Of a stretch of 64,000 bases of DNA, positions 1-9,231 are shown piece after piece (position 1 is the stretch's first letter; every line of letters starts with the position of its first letter). The notes below the pieces were generated by a model that saw only the letters and a list, made by a program, of their open reading frames with translations, did not search any database and had not been told where the DNA came from. Source of the stretch: Brevundimonas sp. (GTDB taxonomy: Bacteria; Pseudomonadota; Alphaproteobacteria; Caulobacterales; Caulobacteraceae); the NCBI GenBank assembly GCA_003248965.1, contig QFQU01000018.1:1-64000 (forward strand), read 5' to 3'. A program made the translations under genes and the position numbers.

Positions 1-1
1 C

Positions 2-76
2 ACGCGCTATGATCGCTGCCCGACCGTCTTCCTCTCCGCCATAGCCCTCGCCGCAACCATCCTGTTCTGGCTATGA
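2..76 (+). CDS. IS5-family transposase, C-terminal end only (cut by window edge)
   Basis: The frame open from the left edge encodes 24 residues, beginning TRYDRCPTVFLSAIALAAT, and stops at 74-76. Many IS5-family (IS427/IS1031-like) DDE transposases end this way, with a TRYD motif followed by a hydrophobic tail ending near FWL. The rest of the element lies outside the window. The bases just after the stop (about 77-95) probably hold the right terminal inverted repeat, but the other end is not available for comparison. Its presence marks the left flank as a mobile-element insertion site. The family call rests on the tail motif alone. Confidence 0.6.
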   Translation, partial: TRYDRCPTVFLSAIALAATILFWL

Positions 77-177
77 GTCCTGACCCTAAGGCGTCAGTTC
101 CTTTCGCCCATATCCCGCCGTTCTCAGGCGATATGCGGCGGATTGACGCGGGACAGGCCGCGACGGGCTAGGGTGAA

Positions 178-3100
178 ATGAAGTCTGGTGAGTTTGGGCC
201 GCACGGCGAAGACCGTTCGGTGTTTCTGGATGCGACCGGAAGACGGGCGCGGCGGCTGCGCCTGACGGCGCTGGCGGCGGCGGTGATCGCTGCGGTCGTG
301 CTGGCGGGCTTTATCGCCAGCCTGGTCGTTCTGCCGCAGCTTTCGGGCTTGTCCGTCGCGCCGACGCCGGTGTCCAACGTAGCTCGCCGAACCCATGGCG
401 TCGAACGCGCCCTGTTGCGTTACATCGACCGTCAGAACCGGCGAGCGCCGCATTCGACGGTTTCCCCGTCCACGATCGCCGGGGCCTGGTTCGCGCCGTG
501 GGAGGACGGAGCGTTGGATTCGTTCACACGCCACGCCGGCGATCTGACCCATGTCTATCCGACCTGGCTGGAGCTTCGCGATGACGGCGCCGACATTCTT
601 ACGGCCGACTGGGATCCCGCCAGAAATCCCACGACCAAGCCCCTGATTGCGGCTGCACGCGCCCATGGCGTCAAGATCGTGCCCATGATCGGCAACGCCA
701 CGGAAGGCCGGTTCGACGCCGGTCGGATCGACCGGATGCTGGCGCCCGCGAACGCCAGCCATGTGATGGATCGCCTGATCGACTTCGTCACTGTGAACGA
801 TTTCGCCGGGCTGCAGATCGACTTCGAACAGATGACGCCCGCACAGATCGCACGGGTCGTCCCCTGGATCGCGCAACTGCGTCAGCGGCTGAACGCCCAG
901 GGCAAGGAGCTGTCCATCGCTCTGGAAGTCAGCCTGAGCGACGCAGACATCCGGGCCCTGTCCGGCGTGGTCGATTACGCCGCGATCATGGCCTATGACG
1001 AGCACGGCGAAGACAGCCGTCCCGGCCCGATCTCCTCGGCCCTGTTCGTGGACAAGGCGATCAGCCGCTTCACCCGTCTGGTCCCGGCGGACAAGCTGAT
1101 CCTGGGCATCGGCGTCTATGCCTACGATTGGCGCGAGGATGGCGGCCCGGCCGATTCGCTGACGACGACGGCGGCTTTGACGGCGGCGCGCGGCTATCGC
1201 CCCGACGACGACCCGGCCAAGGTCGTGGACTTCGATCCGACCGCGCTTCAATCGACCTTTAGCTACACCGACGATCAGGGGCGCGCACACGAGGTGTGGA
1301 TGCAGGACGCCACTTCCGTCGCCAACGCCATGACGATGAGTCGCGGCCGGGCCCTGCGCGGCGCCTCCTTGTGGGCGCTGGGCGAGGAGGATCCCGCCAG
1401 CTGGAAGGTGTTCGGTCGGAATGCGCAACCGGCCATCCAGCAGATCGCGGCCCTGCAGCATGTGGTTCTGACCCAGGAGATCGCCTTTACCGGCCAAGGC
1501 GAACTTCTGAACGTCATCGATTCTCCGCACCCCGGCGAACGGCGCATCGCCGTCGATCCGGCCAGCGGTCTGGTCACGGACGAGGTCTGGACTCGCTGGC
1601 CCTCGGCCTGGACGGTGCGTCGCACCGGCGCGCCGGACAAGACCCTGGCCCTGACGTTCGACGATGGTCCCGATCCGGAATGGACGCCGGAAATCCTGGA
1701 TATCCTGAAGGCCAAGGGCGTCAAGGCGACCTTCTTCATGATCGGCGGGGTCGCGGCGTCCAATCCCGATCTGGTGCGCCGCGTGCGCGACGAAGGACAT
1801 GAGATCGGCAACCACTCCTTCACACACCCCAACATGGCCCATGTGGACGAGGAACGGGTTCGACTGGAGCTGACGGCTGCGGATCGGGCGCTGGAGAGCA
1901 TCCTGGGGCGCCAAGTTACCCTGTTCCGCCCGCCCTACAACGCCGATTCCGAGCCCGAAACCTATGGCGAAATCCTGCCGATCGCGGTGGCGTCCAAGCT
2001 GGGCTACACCACGGCGGGCGAGTCCATCGACCCCAACGACTGGAACCTAGAGCGGCCCAGCCCCGGCGGCGGCACGCATCGCTTGCGGCCCGAGGAGATC
2101 GTGGCCGATGTCATGGCCCAGGCGAATGCCGGTCACGCCGTTCTGCTGCACGACGCGGGGGGCGACCGCTCGGCGACGGTCAAGGCTCTGCCCGCCATCA
2201 TCGACGGCCTTCGTGCCCGGGGCTATCGCCTGACGACCATCGGCGGACTGGTCGGCCGCACGCCGGACCAGACCATGCCGGCCCTTCCAGCGGCGGAACG
2301 GTCGCTGATCGCAGCGGACGCGGCGGCCTTCGGCTTCTCGCACATGGTCGGCATGGTGCTGTTCGTCGGGTTCAACCTGGCCATCGCCCTGGGACTGGCG
2401 CGGATCGTGCTGATGCTGCTGCTGGCGTCGCGTCGGCGTCGCCATGCGCCAGAGGTCGATCCGGCGACCCCGTCGCCGCGTGTCGATGTCCTGGTCGCCG
2501 CCTACAACGAGGCGACCGTGATCGCGCGGACCATCGAAAGCCTGCTGGCCAGCCGCGACGTGGACATCAACGTCCTGGTGGTGGACGACGGCTCGACCGA
2601 CGGCACCTATGAGGTCGTCGAGGCGGTCTTCGCCGGCGATCCGCGTGTGCGACTTCGGCGCAAGCCTAACGGCGGCAAGGCTTCTGCGCTGAATCTGGCG
2701 TTACAGGACGCGACTGCGCCTCTGGTCGTCGGCGTGGATGCCGACACTCAGTTGTCGAACGACGCCTTGGCCAAGCTGGCGGCCTGGTTCACCGATCCCA
2801 GGGTCGGCGCCGTGGCCGGCAATGTGAAGGTCGGCAACCGGAGCAACCTGGTCACGCGCTGGCAGTCGATCGAATACATCACCAGCCAGAACATCGACCG
2901 CCGGGCGCTGGCGCTGTTGAACGCCGTCACCGTCGTGCCGGGGGCTATCGGCGCCTGGCGCACCGACGCCCTGAAGGCGCTGGGCGGCTATCGCTCGGAC
3001 ACCCTGGCGGAGGACATGGATCTGACCTGGCGGGTGCGCGAGGCGGGCTGGGTCATTGCCAACGAACCGACAGCCCTGGCCTTCACCGAGGCGCCGTCGT

Positions 3101-3597
3101 CGCTGGGCGGCCTTTTGAAACAACGGTTCCGCTGGAGCTTCGGCACCCTGCAATGCCTGTGGAAGCATCGGCGCTCGACCTTCCGCCATGGATGGTTCGG
3201 CGGTTTGGCCCTGCCCAGCCTGTGGCTGTTCCAGATCATGGGCCAGGTGCTGGCGCCGTTGATCGACCTGCAACTGGCGGCCGCCATCGTGGGCCAGTTG
3301 CTGTCGTGGCTGGCGGCCTTGCAGCACGCCGATGTCGACGTCGCCCCCAATCCCACCCTGTGGTTCACCTTGATCGTCTATGTCGCCTTCACCCTGCTGG
3401 AGTTGGGCGCGGGCTGGATCGCCTTCGGGTTCGACAAGGAGAAGCGTGGGGATCTATGGCTGCTGCCTACCCAGCGCTTTGTCTATCGCCAGATCATGTA
3501 TGTGGTGGTGTGGCGGGCGCTGGAGCGCGCCCTGTCGGGCCTTGGTCAGACCTGGGGCAAGCTGAAACGCACCGGCGACGTCCGTGCGCCGGCCTGA
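178..3597 (+). CDS. GH18-like / polysaccharide deacetylase / GT2 fusion protein
   Basis: This 1139-residue inner-membrane protein probably makes and trims an extracellular beta-linked amino-sugar polymer, though the polymer is inferred. A short cytoplasmic N-terminus leads into a membrane segment near residues 27-52. A GH18-like domain follows (about 80-440), with the motif GLQIDFE near 212-216. Next is a NodB deacetylase domain (about 490-715) with TFDDGP, HEIGNHSFTHP and RPPYN. After another membrane segment (about 722-745) comes a processive GT2 domain with VDADT near 852, EDMDLTW near 944 and QRFRW near 981, then C-terminal membrane helices. This three-domain order is known in bacterial hyaluronan/PNAG-like synthases. 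The GH18 motif keeps the final Asp and the catalytic Glu but has Gln where the first Asp of DxDxE is usual. It stands alone between two transposase remnants. Confidence 0.88.
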   Translation: MKSGEFGPHGEDRSVFLDATGRRARRLRLTALAAAVIAAVVLAGFIASLVVLPQLSGLSVAPTPVSNVARRTHGVERALLRYIDRQNRRAPHSTVSPSTIAGAWFAPWEDGALDSFTRHAGDLTHVYPTWLELRDDGADILTADWDPARNPTTKPLIAAARAHGVKIVPMIGNATEGRFDAGRIDRMLAPANASHVMDRLIDFVTVNDFAGLQIDFEQMTPAQIARVVPWIAQLRQRLNAQGKELSIALEVSLSDADIRALSGVVDYAAIMAYDEHGEDSRPGPISSALFVDKAISRFTRLVPADKLILGIGVYAYDWREDGGPADSLTTTAALTAARGYRPDDDPAKVVDFDPTALQSTFSYTDDQGRAHEVWMQDATSVANAMTMSRGRALRGASLWALGEEDPASWKVFGRNAQPAIQQIAALQHVVLTQEIAFTGQGELLNVIDSPHPGERRIAVDPASGLVTDEVWTRWPSAWTVRRTGAPDKTLALTFDDGPDPEWTPEILDILKAKGVKATFFMIGGVAASNPDLVRRVRDEGHEIGNHSFTHPNMAHVDEERVRLELTAADRALESILGRQVTLFRPPYNADSEPETYGEILPIAVASKLGYTTAGESIDPNDWNLERPSPGGGTHRLRPEEIVADVMAQANAGHAVLLHDAGGDRSATVKALPAIIDGLRARGYRLTTIGGLVGRTPDQTMPALPAAERSLIAADAAAFGFSHMVGMVLFVGFNLAIALGLARIVLMLLLASRRRRHAPEVDPATPSPRVDVLVAAYNEATVIARTIESLLASRDVDINVLVVDDGSTDGTYEVVEAVFAGDPRVRLRRKPNGGKASALNLALQDATAPLVVGVDADTQLSNDALAKLAAWFTDPRVGAVAGNVKVGNRSNLVTRWQSIEYITSQNIDRRALALLNAVTVVPGAIGAWRTDALKALGGYRSDTLAEDMDLTWRVREAGWVIANEPTALAFTEAPSSLGGLLKQRFRWSFGTLQCLWKHRRSTFRHGWFGGLALPSLWLFQIMGQVLAPLIDLQLAAAIVGQLLSWLAALQHADVDVAPNPTLWFTLIVYVAFTLLELGAGWIAFGFDKEKRGDLWLLPTQRFVYRQIMYVVVWRALERALSGLGQTWGKLKRTGDVRAPA

Positions 3598-3605
3598 CTT
3601 GGGAG

Positions 3606-3950
3606 GCTGTGGGCTACCCCATCTACGTTCAGCCGCTCGGCACGATGAGAGTTTGCCCGTCGCGATAAAATTCGGATGAACTCAGTGTCGCACAGGAGGC
3701 GTCTCGGCAACTCAGCGCCGGGGTGACTGTTGGGGGGAGTGGTGTCGCCGTCTCGGATTGGCGGCGATCAGCGGTCGGAACTTCATCATTCAGCACCGGA
3801 TTGCCTCGCGGCTAGCCCGGATTTCTCGCTCGGCCATCAACTCCTCGACGTCGTCGATACTTGAGCGTGAAACGAAAATAACGGCTCGCGCCCTGGCCTC
3901 GGCCACAGCGAGCCATACTGCTGTTCTTGATCTTGAGAGGCAATCGCATT
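3606..3950 (-). pseudogene. Decayed IS6-family transposase fragment
   Basis: Read on the minus strand, this otherwise gene-free interval carries broken but recognisable IS6-type transposase sequence. In order there are an AVWL block (near 3915), YFRFTL (near 3870), VEELMAEREI.ASREAIRC (3786-3848), an in-frame TGA where the family has Trp, then KFRPLIAANPRRR (3735-3783). Intact IS6 transposases read roughly VEELLAERGI..S.E.IR.W..KFGPLIA..LRRR. At least two frame changes separate the blocks, and about 29 extra bases sit between AVWL and YFRF. Further left, only weak traces of the WHLDE region remain (near 3640-3690). The plus-strand frame across the same bases (3758-3952) is not a credible gene. 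The identification rests on remembered family motifs. Confidence 0.62.
3933..3950 (+). promoter_or_regulatory. Possible Fur-like site upstream of siderophore receptor
   Basis: The sequence has the layout TTGAGA-N7-GCATT, identical to the core of the better Fur-like box at 13654-13671, and ends 29 bases before the receptor start. Iron control would suit the gene. However, the inner bases differ and the segment coincides with the N-terminal codons of the decayed IS6 transposase, so the match may be fortuitous. Confidence 0.28.
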
Positions 3951-3979
3951 AAGCGGTGCGGTCAGATCGAGGATTTCCA

Positions 3980-6037
3980 ATGCGCTACCCTATCGCCCTG
4001 CTGACGTTCACCGCTCTCGCCGCGCCCGGTTTCGCCTTGGCGCAGAACCAGCAACCGGCGACGCTGGAGGACGTGGTGGTCACGGCCAGCACCCGCGCGC
4101 AGCGGGTGGTGGAGGCGCCGGCGTCGATTTCGGTGGTGACGGCCGAGACCCTGGCCAATCGGCCGAATGCGGACCTGACCGATGCGCTGCGGGACGTGGA
4201 GGGGGTGTCGGTCAGCGGCGGGTCGAACAATCAGGACATCTATATGCGCGGTCTGCCGGGCAGCTACACCCTGATTTTGGTGGACGGAAAGCGTCAGTCC
4301 ACGCGCGACAGCCGGGTCAACGGCAACGCCGGCTTCGAACAAAGCTTCACCCCGCCGTCGGGCGCCATCGAGCAGATCGAGGTGGTGCGGGGGCCGATGT
4401 CGTCGCTGTATGGATCGGACGCCATCGGCGGCGTGATCAACATCATCACCAAGAAGGTGCCCGAGCGTTGGGGCGGCTCCATCGGCGGCGACTACATCGG
4501 TCAGGAAAAGGGCGCATCCGGCGACTGGCGTCAGGCTCAGGGATATCTGGCCGGACCGCTGGTGGACGGCGTGCTGGGGGCGCAAATCTGGGGCCGCACC
4601 TATAAGCGCGACGAGGATCATATCCTGGGCGGCGTCAACGGCGGCGAGGACTGGAACCTGACCGGGCGTCTGGCCTGGACGCCCAACACCGATCACGAGG
4701 TGCTGCTGCAGGTCGATCGCACCGATGTCCGGCGCGAGAACACGGCCGGTGCGACCTTGGCCCCCACAGCCGCCTCCAACTACAACACCAACGAGCGGAC
4801 GGCCGCGTCGCTGGGCTGGAACGGGCGGTGGGACTGGGGAACCAGCGCCCTGTCGGTGCTGCGCGAGCAGACCAAGCGCGAGACCTTCACACGCCGGTCG
4901 GGGGCCTTCACACAAGACGCCCGCGCGCCGGAACTCACCAACACCGTCTATGACGCCCTGTTCAACATTCCGCTAGAAGGATCGTCGCTGGGCGATCATC
5001 AGTTGGTCGTGGGTGGCCAATATGTCGAGAACAGGCTGGTCGACCTGAACCCTGGCGTCAGCGCCAGCCAGCCAGGAACCTTCACTGTCTGGCAGCGCGC
5101 CCTGTTCGTCGAGGACGAATGGCGGCTGAACGACCGTCTGGCCCTGACCGGGGGGCTGCGGTTCGACGATCACGAACGTTATGGTTCGCACTGGAGCCCG
5201 CGTCTGTACGCCGTCTGGACGCCGGCCGACGCGTGGACGATCAAGGGCGGCGTCTCTACCGGCTTCCGTGCGCCTGAACTGCGCCAGGTGGCCCAAGGCT
5301 ATGCCTACACCACGGGCGGCGCCAGTTGTTCGGTCGGGCCGAACGGCACCTGCGGCGTCATCCTGGGCGATCCGAACATCGCGCCGGAAACCAGCACCAA
5401 CTACGAGATCAGCGTGTTGTGGAATCCGTCCACGACCCTGTCGGCCAGCGCCACCGTCTTCCGCACCGCCTTCAAGGACAAGATCGACAGCGCCCTTGTC
5501 TATAATGCGAACGGGACCATCGCGCGCTGGAGCGAGAACCCCAACTATCGCCTGTATTATTGGTACAATCTTCAAGACGCCGATCTGCAGGGCGTCGAGC
5601 TGTCGGGACGCTGGCGGCCCATCGACCGGCTGGGGCTGAAGGCGGGCTATACCTATACCGACTCCGAACAGAAGTCGGGGACCTACAAGGGTCTGCCGCT
5701 GTCGCGCACGCCCGAACATATGGCCAATCTGCGCGCCGACTATGACGTCAGCGAGCGTCTGAACCTGTGGGGTGCGGTCAACTATCACGGGGCGGAGCTG
5801 AACGCGGGCCTGCGGGTGGGAACGAACGGCCAGCCGATCCTGAACGGCGCGACCCAGGTCGGGCGACGCTATCCCAGCTACACCACCGTCGACATCGGCG
5901 CGAACTGGCATGTGACCCCCGCCGTCAGCCTGAAGGCGGGCGTCTATAATCTGGGCGACGAGGCGATCAACGTCGCCGACTACGACTTCCAGGGTGATGG
6001 GCGTCGCGGCTGGATCGGCGTGAACTACAGCTTCTGA
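3980..6037 (+). CDS. TonB-dependent ferric-siderophore receptor (FepA/CirA-like)
   Basis: This is a 685-residue outer-membrane receptor. The ATG at 3980 was chosen because GAGGA lies 6 bases upstream and it gives a clean signal peptide ending at ALAQ; an in-frame codon at 3956 would add eight residues before it. A TonB-box-like TLEDVVVTAS follows, then the plug with YMRGLPGSYTLILVDGKRQ and RGPMSSLYGSDAIGGVINI, and a 22-strand-type barrel ending in WIGVNYSF. The plug and C-terminus resemble catecholate receptors (FepA, PfeA, CirA). Its stop overlaps the start of the esterase gene by one base. With the downstream esterase and binding-protein genes this indicates uptake of a ferric catecholate, although the exact ligand cannot be read from sequence. 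Confidence 0.9.
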   Translation: MRYPIALLTFTALAAPGFALAQNQQPATLEDVVVTASTRAQRVVEAPASISVVTAETLANRPNADLTDALRDVEGVSVSGGSNNQDIYMRGLPGSYTLILVDGKRQSTRDSRVNGNAGFEQSFTPPSGAIEQIEVVRGPMSSLYGSDAIGGVINIITKKVPERWGGSIGGDYIGQEKGASGDWRQAQGYLAGPLVDGVLGAQIWGRTYKRDEDHILGGVNGGEDWNLTGRLAWTPNTDHEVLLQVDRTDVRRENTAGATLAPTAASNYNTNERTAASLGWNGRWDWGTSALSVLREQTKRETFTRRSGAFTQDARAPELTNTVYDALFNIPLEGSSLGDHQLVVGGQYVENRLVDLNPGVSASQPGTFTVWQRALFVEDEWRLNDRLALTGGLRFDDHERYGSHWSPRLYAVWTPADAWTIKGGVSTGFRAPELRQVAQGYAYTTGGASCSVGPNGTCGVILGDPNIAPETSTNYEISVLWNPSTTLSASATVFRTAFKDKIDSALVYNANGTIARWSENPNYRLYYWYNLQDADLQGVELSGRWRPIDRLGLKAGYTYTDSEQKSGTYKGLPLSRTPEHMANLRADYDVSERLNLWGAVNYHGAELNAGLRVGTNGQPILNGATQVGRRYPSYTTVDIGANWHVTPAVSLKAGVYNLGDEAINVADYDFQGDGRRGWIGVNYSF

Positions 6038-6966
6038 TGCGACGTCTGGTCTTCATCGCCGTCGCCGGCCTTGTGGCTCTGGCCGCCGCCCCCGCGCTGG
6101 CCCAGCCTGCTCCAGCGCCGAGGACGGAGCCGACCGTGGCCGATGTCGGCTCGGCCTATTATCGGTTCGAACGACTGTCCGTGACATCGGAAGACGGCGC
6201 ACGCGTCTATCGGATCTGGATCGCGATCCCGAGAAAGGCCGCCCCGGCCGCCGGTTATCCGGTCGCGTGGCTGCTGGACGGCGACGCCGCCCTGGCCCGG
6301 ATCGACGAAGGCCTGCTGGCGCGGCTGGACGCCGGCGATCCGCCGGTCATCGTCGCCGTCGGCTACGAAGGGGACCGACAGTTCGACGTTCTGGCCCGCG
6401 CCTTCGACTACACCCCGCAACCCGCGGACGGTCCGGCCGTCGATCTGGCCGGGCGGCCGGGCGGCGGGGCCGACGTCTTTCTGACCCTGCTGCAGGACCG
6501 CATCGGCCCGGAGGTCGCTCGCCGCGTCGCCGTCGATCCGGCGCGCAGTCTGATCTGGGGTCATTCCTATGGCGGGCTGTGCGTGTTGCACGCCGCCCTG
6601 ACACGCCCAGAGGCCTATCACGCCTTCGTCGCGGCCAGTCCTTCGCTGTGGTGGGGCTATGGCGCGGTGCTGAACGACGTGGCGCCCTTCCTGGCGCGAC
6701 CCTCGCGTCCCAACCTGTCCCTGACTCTGCTGGTCGGCGAAGAAGAGATCGCCGGCCGTTCCAGCCGGCCGCACACGCATCCGATGTGGACCTCGGTGCC
6801 CCGCGGCGCCGCGCGGGATCTGGCGACGCAATTGGCTGGCGCGGGCGTGGACGTCCGCTACGGTCAACTGCCGGGGCAGGGTCATGGCGGGATGCTGGCC
6901 GCCTCTCTGGTTCCGACGCTTCTGTCCCTGGCCGAAGTCGCCCCCGCGCCCGGCGAGCATCCATGA
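6037..6966 (+). CDS. Periplasmic siderophore esterase (IroE/Fes-like alpha/beta hydrolase)
   Basis: This 309-residue hydrolase has a Sec signal peptide (hydrophobic to about residue 20, ending ALAQP), so it should act in the periplasm. The nucleophile elbow is GHSYGG with Ser near residue 177. It is followed by the SPSLWWG block characteristic of the IroE/Fes esterase family, and the likely catalytic His is in GQGHGG near the C-terminus. Family members cleave the trilactone backbone of enterobactin-type siderophores or their ferric forms. The ATG overlaps the receptor stop (TGATG), and the gene's own stop overlaps the next start, so the three genes form a coupled operon. Secretion suggests it linearises the siderophore during passage. 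Confidence 0.82.
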   Translation: MRRLVFIAVAGLVALAAAPALAQPAPAPRTEPTVADVGSAYYRFERLSVTSEDGARVYRIWIAIPRKAAPAAGYPVAWLLDGDAALARIDEGLLARLDAGDPPVIVAVGYEGDRQFDVLARAFDYTPQPADGPAVDLAGRPGGGADVFLTLLQDRIGPEVARRVAVDPARSLIWGHSYGGLCVLHAALTRPEAYHAFVAASPSLWWGYGAVLNDVAPFLARPSRPNLSLTLLVGEEEIAGRSSRPHTHPMWTSVPRGAARDLATQLAGAGVDVRYGQLPGQGHGGMLAASLVPTLLSLAEVAPAPGEHP

Positions 6967-8120
6967 TGAGAAGACCGCCCATGAAGACATCCTCTGTTTC
7001 GACCCTGTCGCGCCGTTCGACCCTGGTCGCCTTGGGCGGTCTGGCCCTGCTGTCGGCCTGTGGACGGACTGAACCGTCCGCAGGCGGGGCGGGGCTCAAG
7101 GACCTGCGCGGTCGGCCGGTGCGGCCGCTGGGCGACGGCGGCAAGCTGAGCATCGACGACGGCCGCTATCTGATCGCCCTGTCGCTGATCCACCCCGACC
7201 CTGTGTCGTTGCTGGCGGCCTGGAGCGGCGACATCAACCGCATCGGCCCGGAGATGTACGCCGGCTTCGTGGAGAAATTCCCCACCCTGGCCAGCGTGCC
7301 CAAGATCGCCCAATCGGGTCAGGCCTTCAACGCCGAGGCCGTGTTGGCCGCCCGGCCGTCGACGGCGGTGGTGTCGCTCGATTCCGGCCCGTCCGACGAA
7401 CAGGCGGCGCAACTTGAAGGGGCGGGGATTTCCGTCGCCTTCATCGACTTCTTCGCCCACCCGTTCGAGAACCAGGCGCGCAGCCTGGCTCTGCTGGGCG
7501 GGTTGATCGGACGATCCGAACAGGCCGAGGCCTTCAACGCGTTCAAGAAGACGCGGCTGGACCACATCTCACAGCGCGTGGCGACTATTCCGCAGGATCA
7601 GCGGCCGACGGTCTTCCTGGAGCCGCACGCCATGATCAACCCGGACTGCTGCGCCTCGCCCGGCAAGGGCAACATTGGTGACTACATCGCCTTCGTCGGC
7701 GGCCGGAACATCGGCGCCGACGTGCTGGACCAGCCCACTGGAAAGTTGAACCTGGAATACGTCATCCAGCGCGATCCCGATGTCTATATCGTCACCGGCG
7801 GCCCTCATCTGGCGAAGGCTGGCGGCTTTGTCGTGGGCCCGGGCTTCACCCCCGAACAGTCCCAGGTCGGCCTGCGCCGCGTCGCCGGGCGCCGGGGCAT
7901 CTCCACGCTGAAGGCGGTGCGCGAGGGGCGAACCCACGGCCTGTCGCACCAGCTGATCAACTCGCCCATCGACGTCGTCGCGGTGGAGGTTCTGGCCAAA
8001 TGGATCCACCCCGAACTGTTCGGCGACCTGAACCCCCGCGCCACCCTAGACGAGATCAACGCCCGTTTCCTCGCCGTGCCCTATCGCGGCGACTACTGGG
8101 CCGACCTGAAGACCGCCTGA
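6963..8120 (+). CDS. Siderophore ABC transporter substrate-binding lipoprotein
   Basis: The protein belongs to the periplasmic binding-protein family of iron-siderophore importers (PF01497 type). It has a twin-arginine-like stretch SRRSTLVALGG and a lipobox LLSACG, so it is probably a lipoprotein anchored in the periplasm. The fold is indicated by AVLAARPSTAVVS, GKGNIGDYIAFVGG and INSPIDVVAVEVLAKWIHP. A vicinal Cys pair occurs in NPDCCASPG. Two candidate starts exist. The ATG at 6963 overlaps the esterase stop (ATGATGA), and the ATG at 6981 gives a shorter leader; either yields about 379-385 residues. Its permease and ATPase genes are encoded on the opposite strand at 10080-11929. Confidence 0.85.
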   Translation: MMRRPPMKTSSVSTLSRRSTLVALGGLALLSACGRTEPSAGGAGLKDLRGRPVRPLGDGGKLSIDDGRYLIALSLIHPDPVSLLAAWSGDINRIGPEMYAGFVEKFPTLASVPKIAQSGQAFNAEAVLAARPSTAVVSLDSGPSDEQAAQLEGAGISVAFIDFFAHPFENQARSLALLGGLIGRSEQAEAFNAFKKTRLDHISQRVATIPQDQRPTVFLEPHAMINPDCCASPGKGNIGDYIAFVGGRNIGADVLDQPTGKLNLEYVIQRDPDVYIVTGGPHLAKAGGFVVGPGFTPEQSQVGLRRVAGRRGISTLKAVREGRTHGLSHQLINSPIDVVAVEVLAKWIHPELFGDLNPRATLDEINARFLAVPYRGDYWADLKTA

Positions 8121-8149
8121 CCCCATCCCCCGAAAAGGAAACAGACGTC

Positions 8150-9220
8150 ATGACCATCTTTCGCACCTTGATCGGGGCCGGCGCGGCCGTCGCCGCCCTA
8201 GCCCTGGCCGCCGCCCCCTCGCAGGCCCAGACCGTCGAAAAGTCCGTCAAGGTCGCGCCGGGCGGCCTGTATGAGATCGTGTTCAACCCCGCCGACAGCA
8301 CCCTGCTGGTCGCCGCCGTCGGCCCGCGCGGTGAGAACAGCGCCGCCGTCGCCCGTCTGAACGCCGACCTGACGCCAGGCGTGCCGATCACCCTGGGAGA
8401 GAACGGGGTCTACGGCTTGGGCTTCAACAACCGCACCCAAACGCTTTACGGCACGGCGACCCGCACGGGCGCCCTGGTCGCCATCGACGTCCGAGGGGGG
8501 CGCGTGGCAGCCCAGATCACCGATGGCGACAACGATTCCGCCCACGTCCGCGAGGTCGTGGTCGATGAAGCGCGCAACAAGGCCTATGTCACCATCGTCG
8601 GCGGCGACGCCGGCGACAGCAGCCGCCCGAACCAGGTCTGGGTGGTCGACGGCGCGACCAACGCGCTGGAACGCAAGATCGACGCGACGGTCGGCGGCCT
8701 GACCGGCGCGGCGCTGGATGCGACAGGAAATCGCCTGTTCGTCACCGGCATGAGTTCGGGCGATGTCGGCGTGATCGATCTTGCGACCGGACAGACCGCG
8801 GCGCGCTGGCCGACCCAGAGCGACCGTCCGACCAATGTGGCCTATGACGCGCGCGGCGGCCGCCTGTTTGTCGCCAGCCAGGGTTCGGGCGACCTGACCG
8901 TCATGAACGCGGCCGACGGCTCCGTCATCAAGAAGGTTCCGACAGGGGAGGGCGCGCTCAGCGTCGCCTATGACGCCGGCAAAGACCGCATCTATGTCGC
9001 CAACCGTCAGGCGGGCACCGTCACGGTGGTCAACGGCGCCGACTATGCGGTTCTGGCCAATCTCCAGACCGGCACCTATCCGCAGACCATCGCCGTCGAT
9101 CCGCAAAGCCACGCCGTCTATGTGACCAACAAGGCGCGCGGCCTGCCCCGCAACGCCCCGGCGGGCACGCCAGTCCCGGTTGATCCGGCCGGCGACACCG
9201 TGACCCTGATCCGTCCCTGA
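8150..9220 (+). CDS. YncE-like secreted beta-propeller protein
   Basis: This 356-residue protein has a signal peptide ending SQAQ and repeated propeller blades of the YncE/SMP-30-like kind, with recurring motifs such as NRLFVTGMSSGDVGVIDLATG, GRLFVASQGSGDLTVMN and DRIYVANRQAGTVTVVN. E. coli YncE is a secreted, iron-regulated propeller of uncertain function, so its place in a siderophore operon is consistent with that family. The ATG at 8150 follows AAAAGGAA by about 10 bases and lies 29 bases after the binding-protein stop. No catalytic residues are evident. It may bind a ligand or protect cargo in the periplasm, but that is speculation. Confidence 0.78.
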   Translation: MTIFRTLIGAGAAVAALALAAAPSQAQTVEKSVKVAPGGLYEIVFNPADSTLLVAAVGPRGENSAAVARLNADLTPGVPITLGENGVYGLGFNNRTQTLYGTATRTGALVAIDVRGGRVAAQITDGDNDSAHVREVVVDEARNKAYVTIVGGDAGDSSRPNQVWVVDGATNALERKIDATVGGLTGAALDATGNRLFVTGMSSGDVGVIDLATGQTAARWPTQSDRPTNVAYDARGGRLFVASQGSGDLTVMNAADGSVIKKVPTGEGALSVAYDAGKDRIYVANRQAGTVTVVNGADYAVLANLQTGTYPQTIAVDPQSHAVYVTNKARGLPRNAPAGTPVPVDPAGDTVTLIRP

Positions 9221-9231
9221 GTTAGGCCGCC

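Noticed and set aside
124..1914. Long minus-strand open frame opposite the GH18/NodB/GT2 gene
   Set aside because: It is a high-GC antisense shadow with no recognisable domain; the plus-strand gene has clear motifs throughout.
3758..3952. 64-codon plus-strand frame before the siderophore receptor
   Set aside because: It is antisense to the recognisable IS6 transposase blocks, has no domain and lacks a convincing ribosome site.
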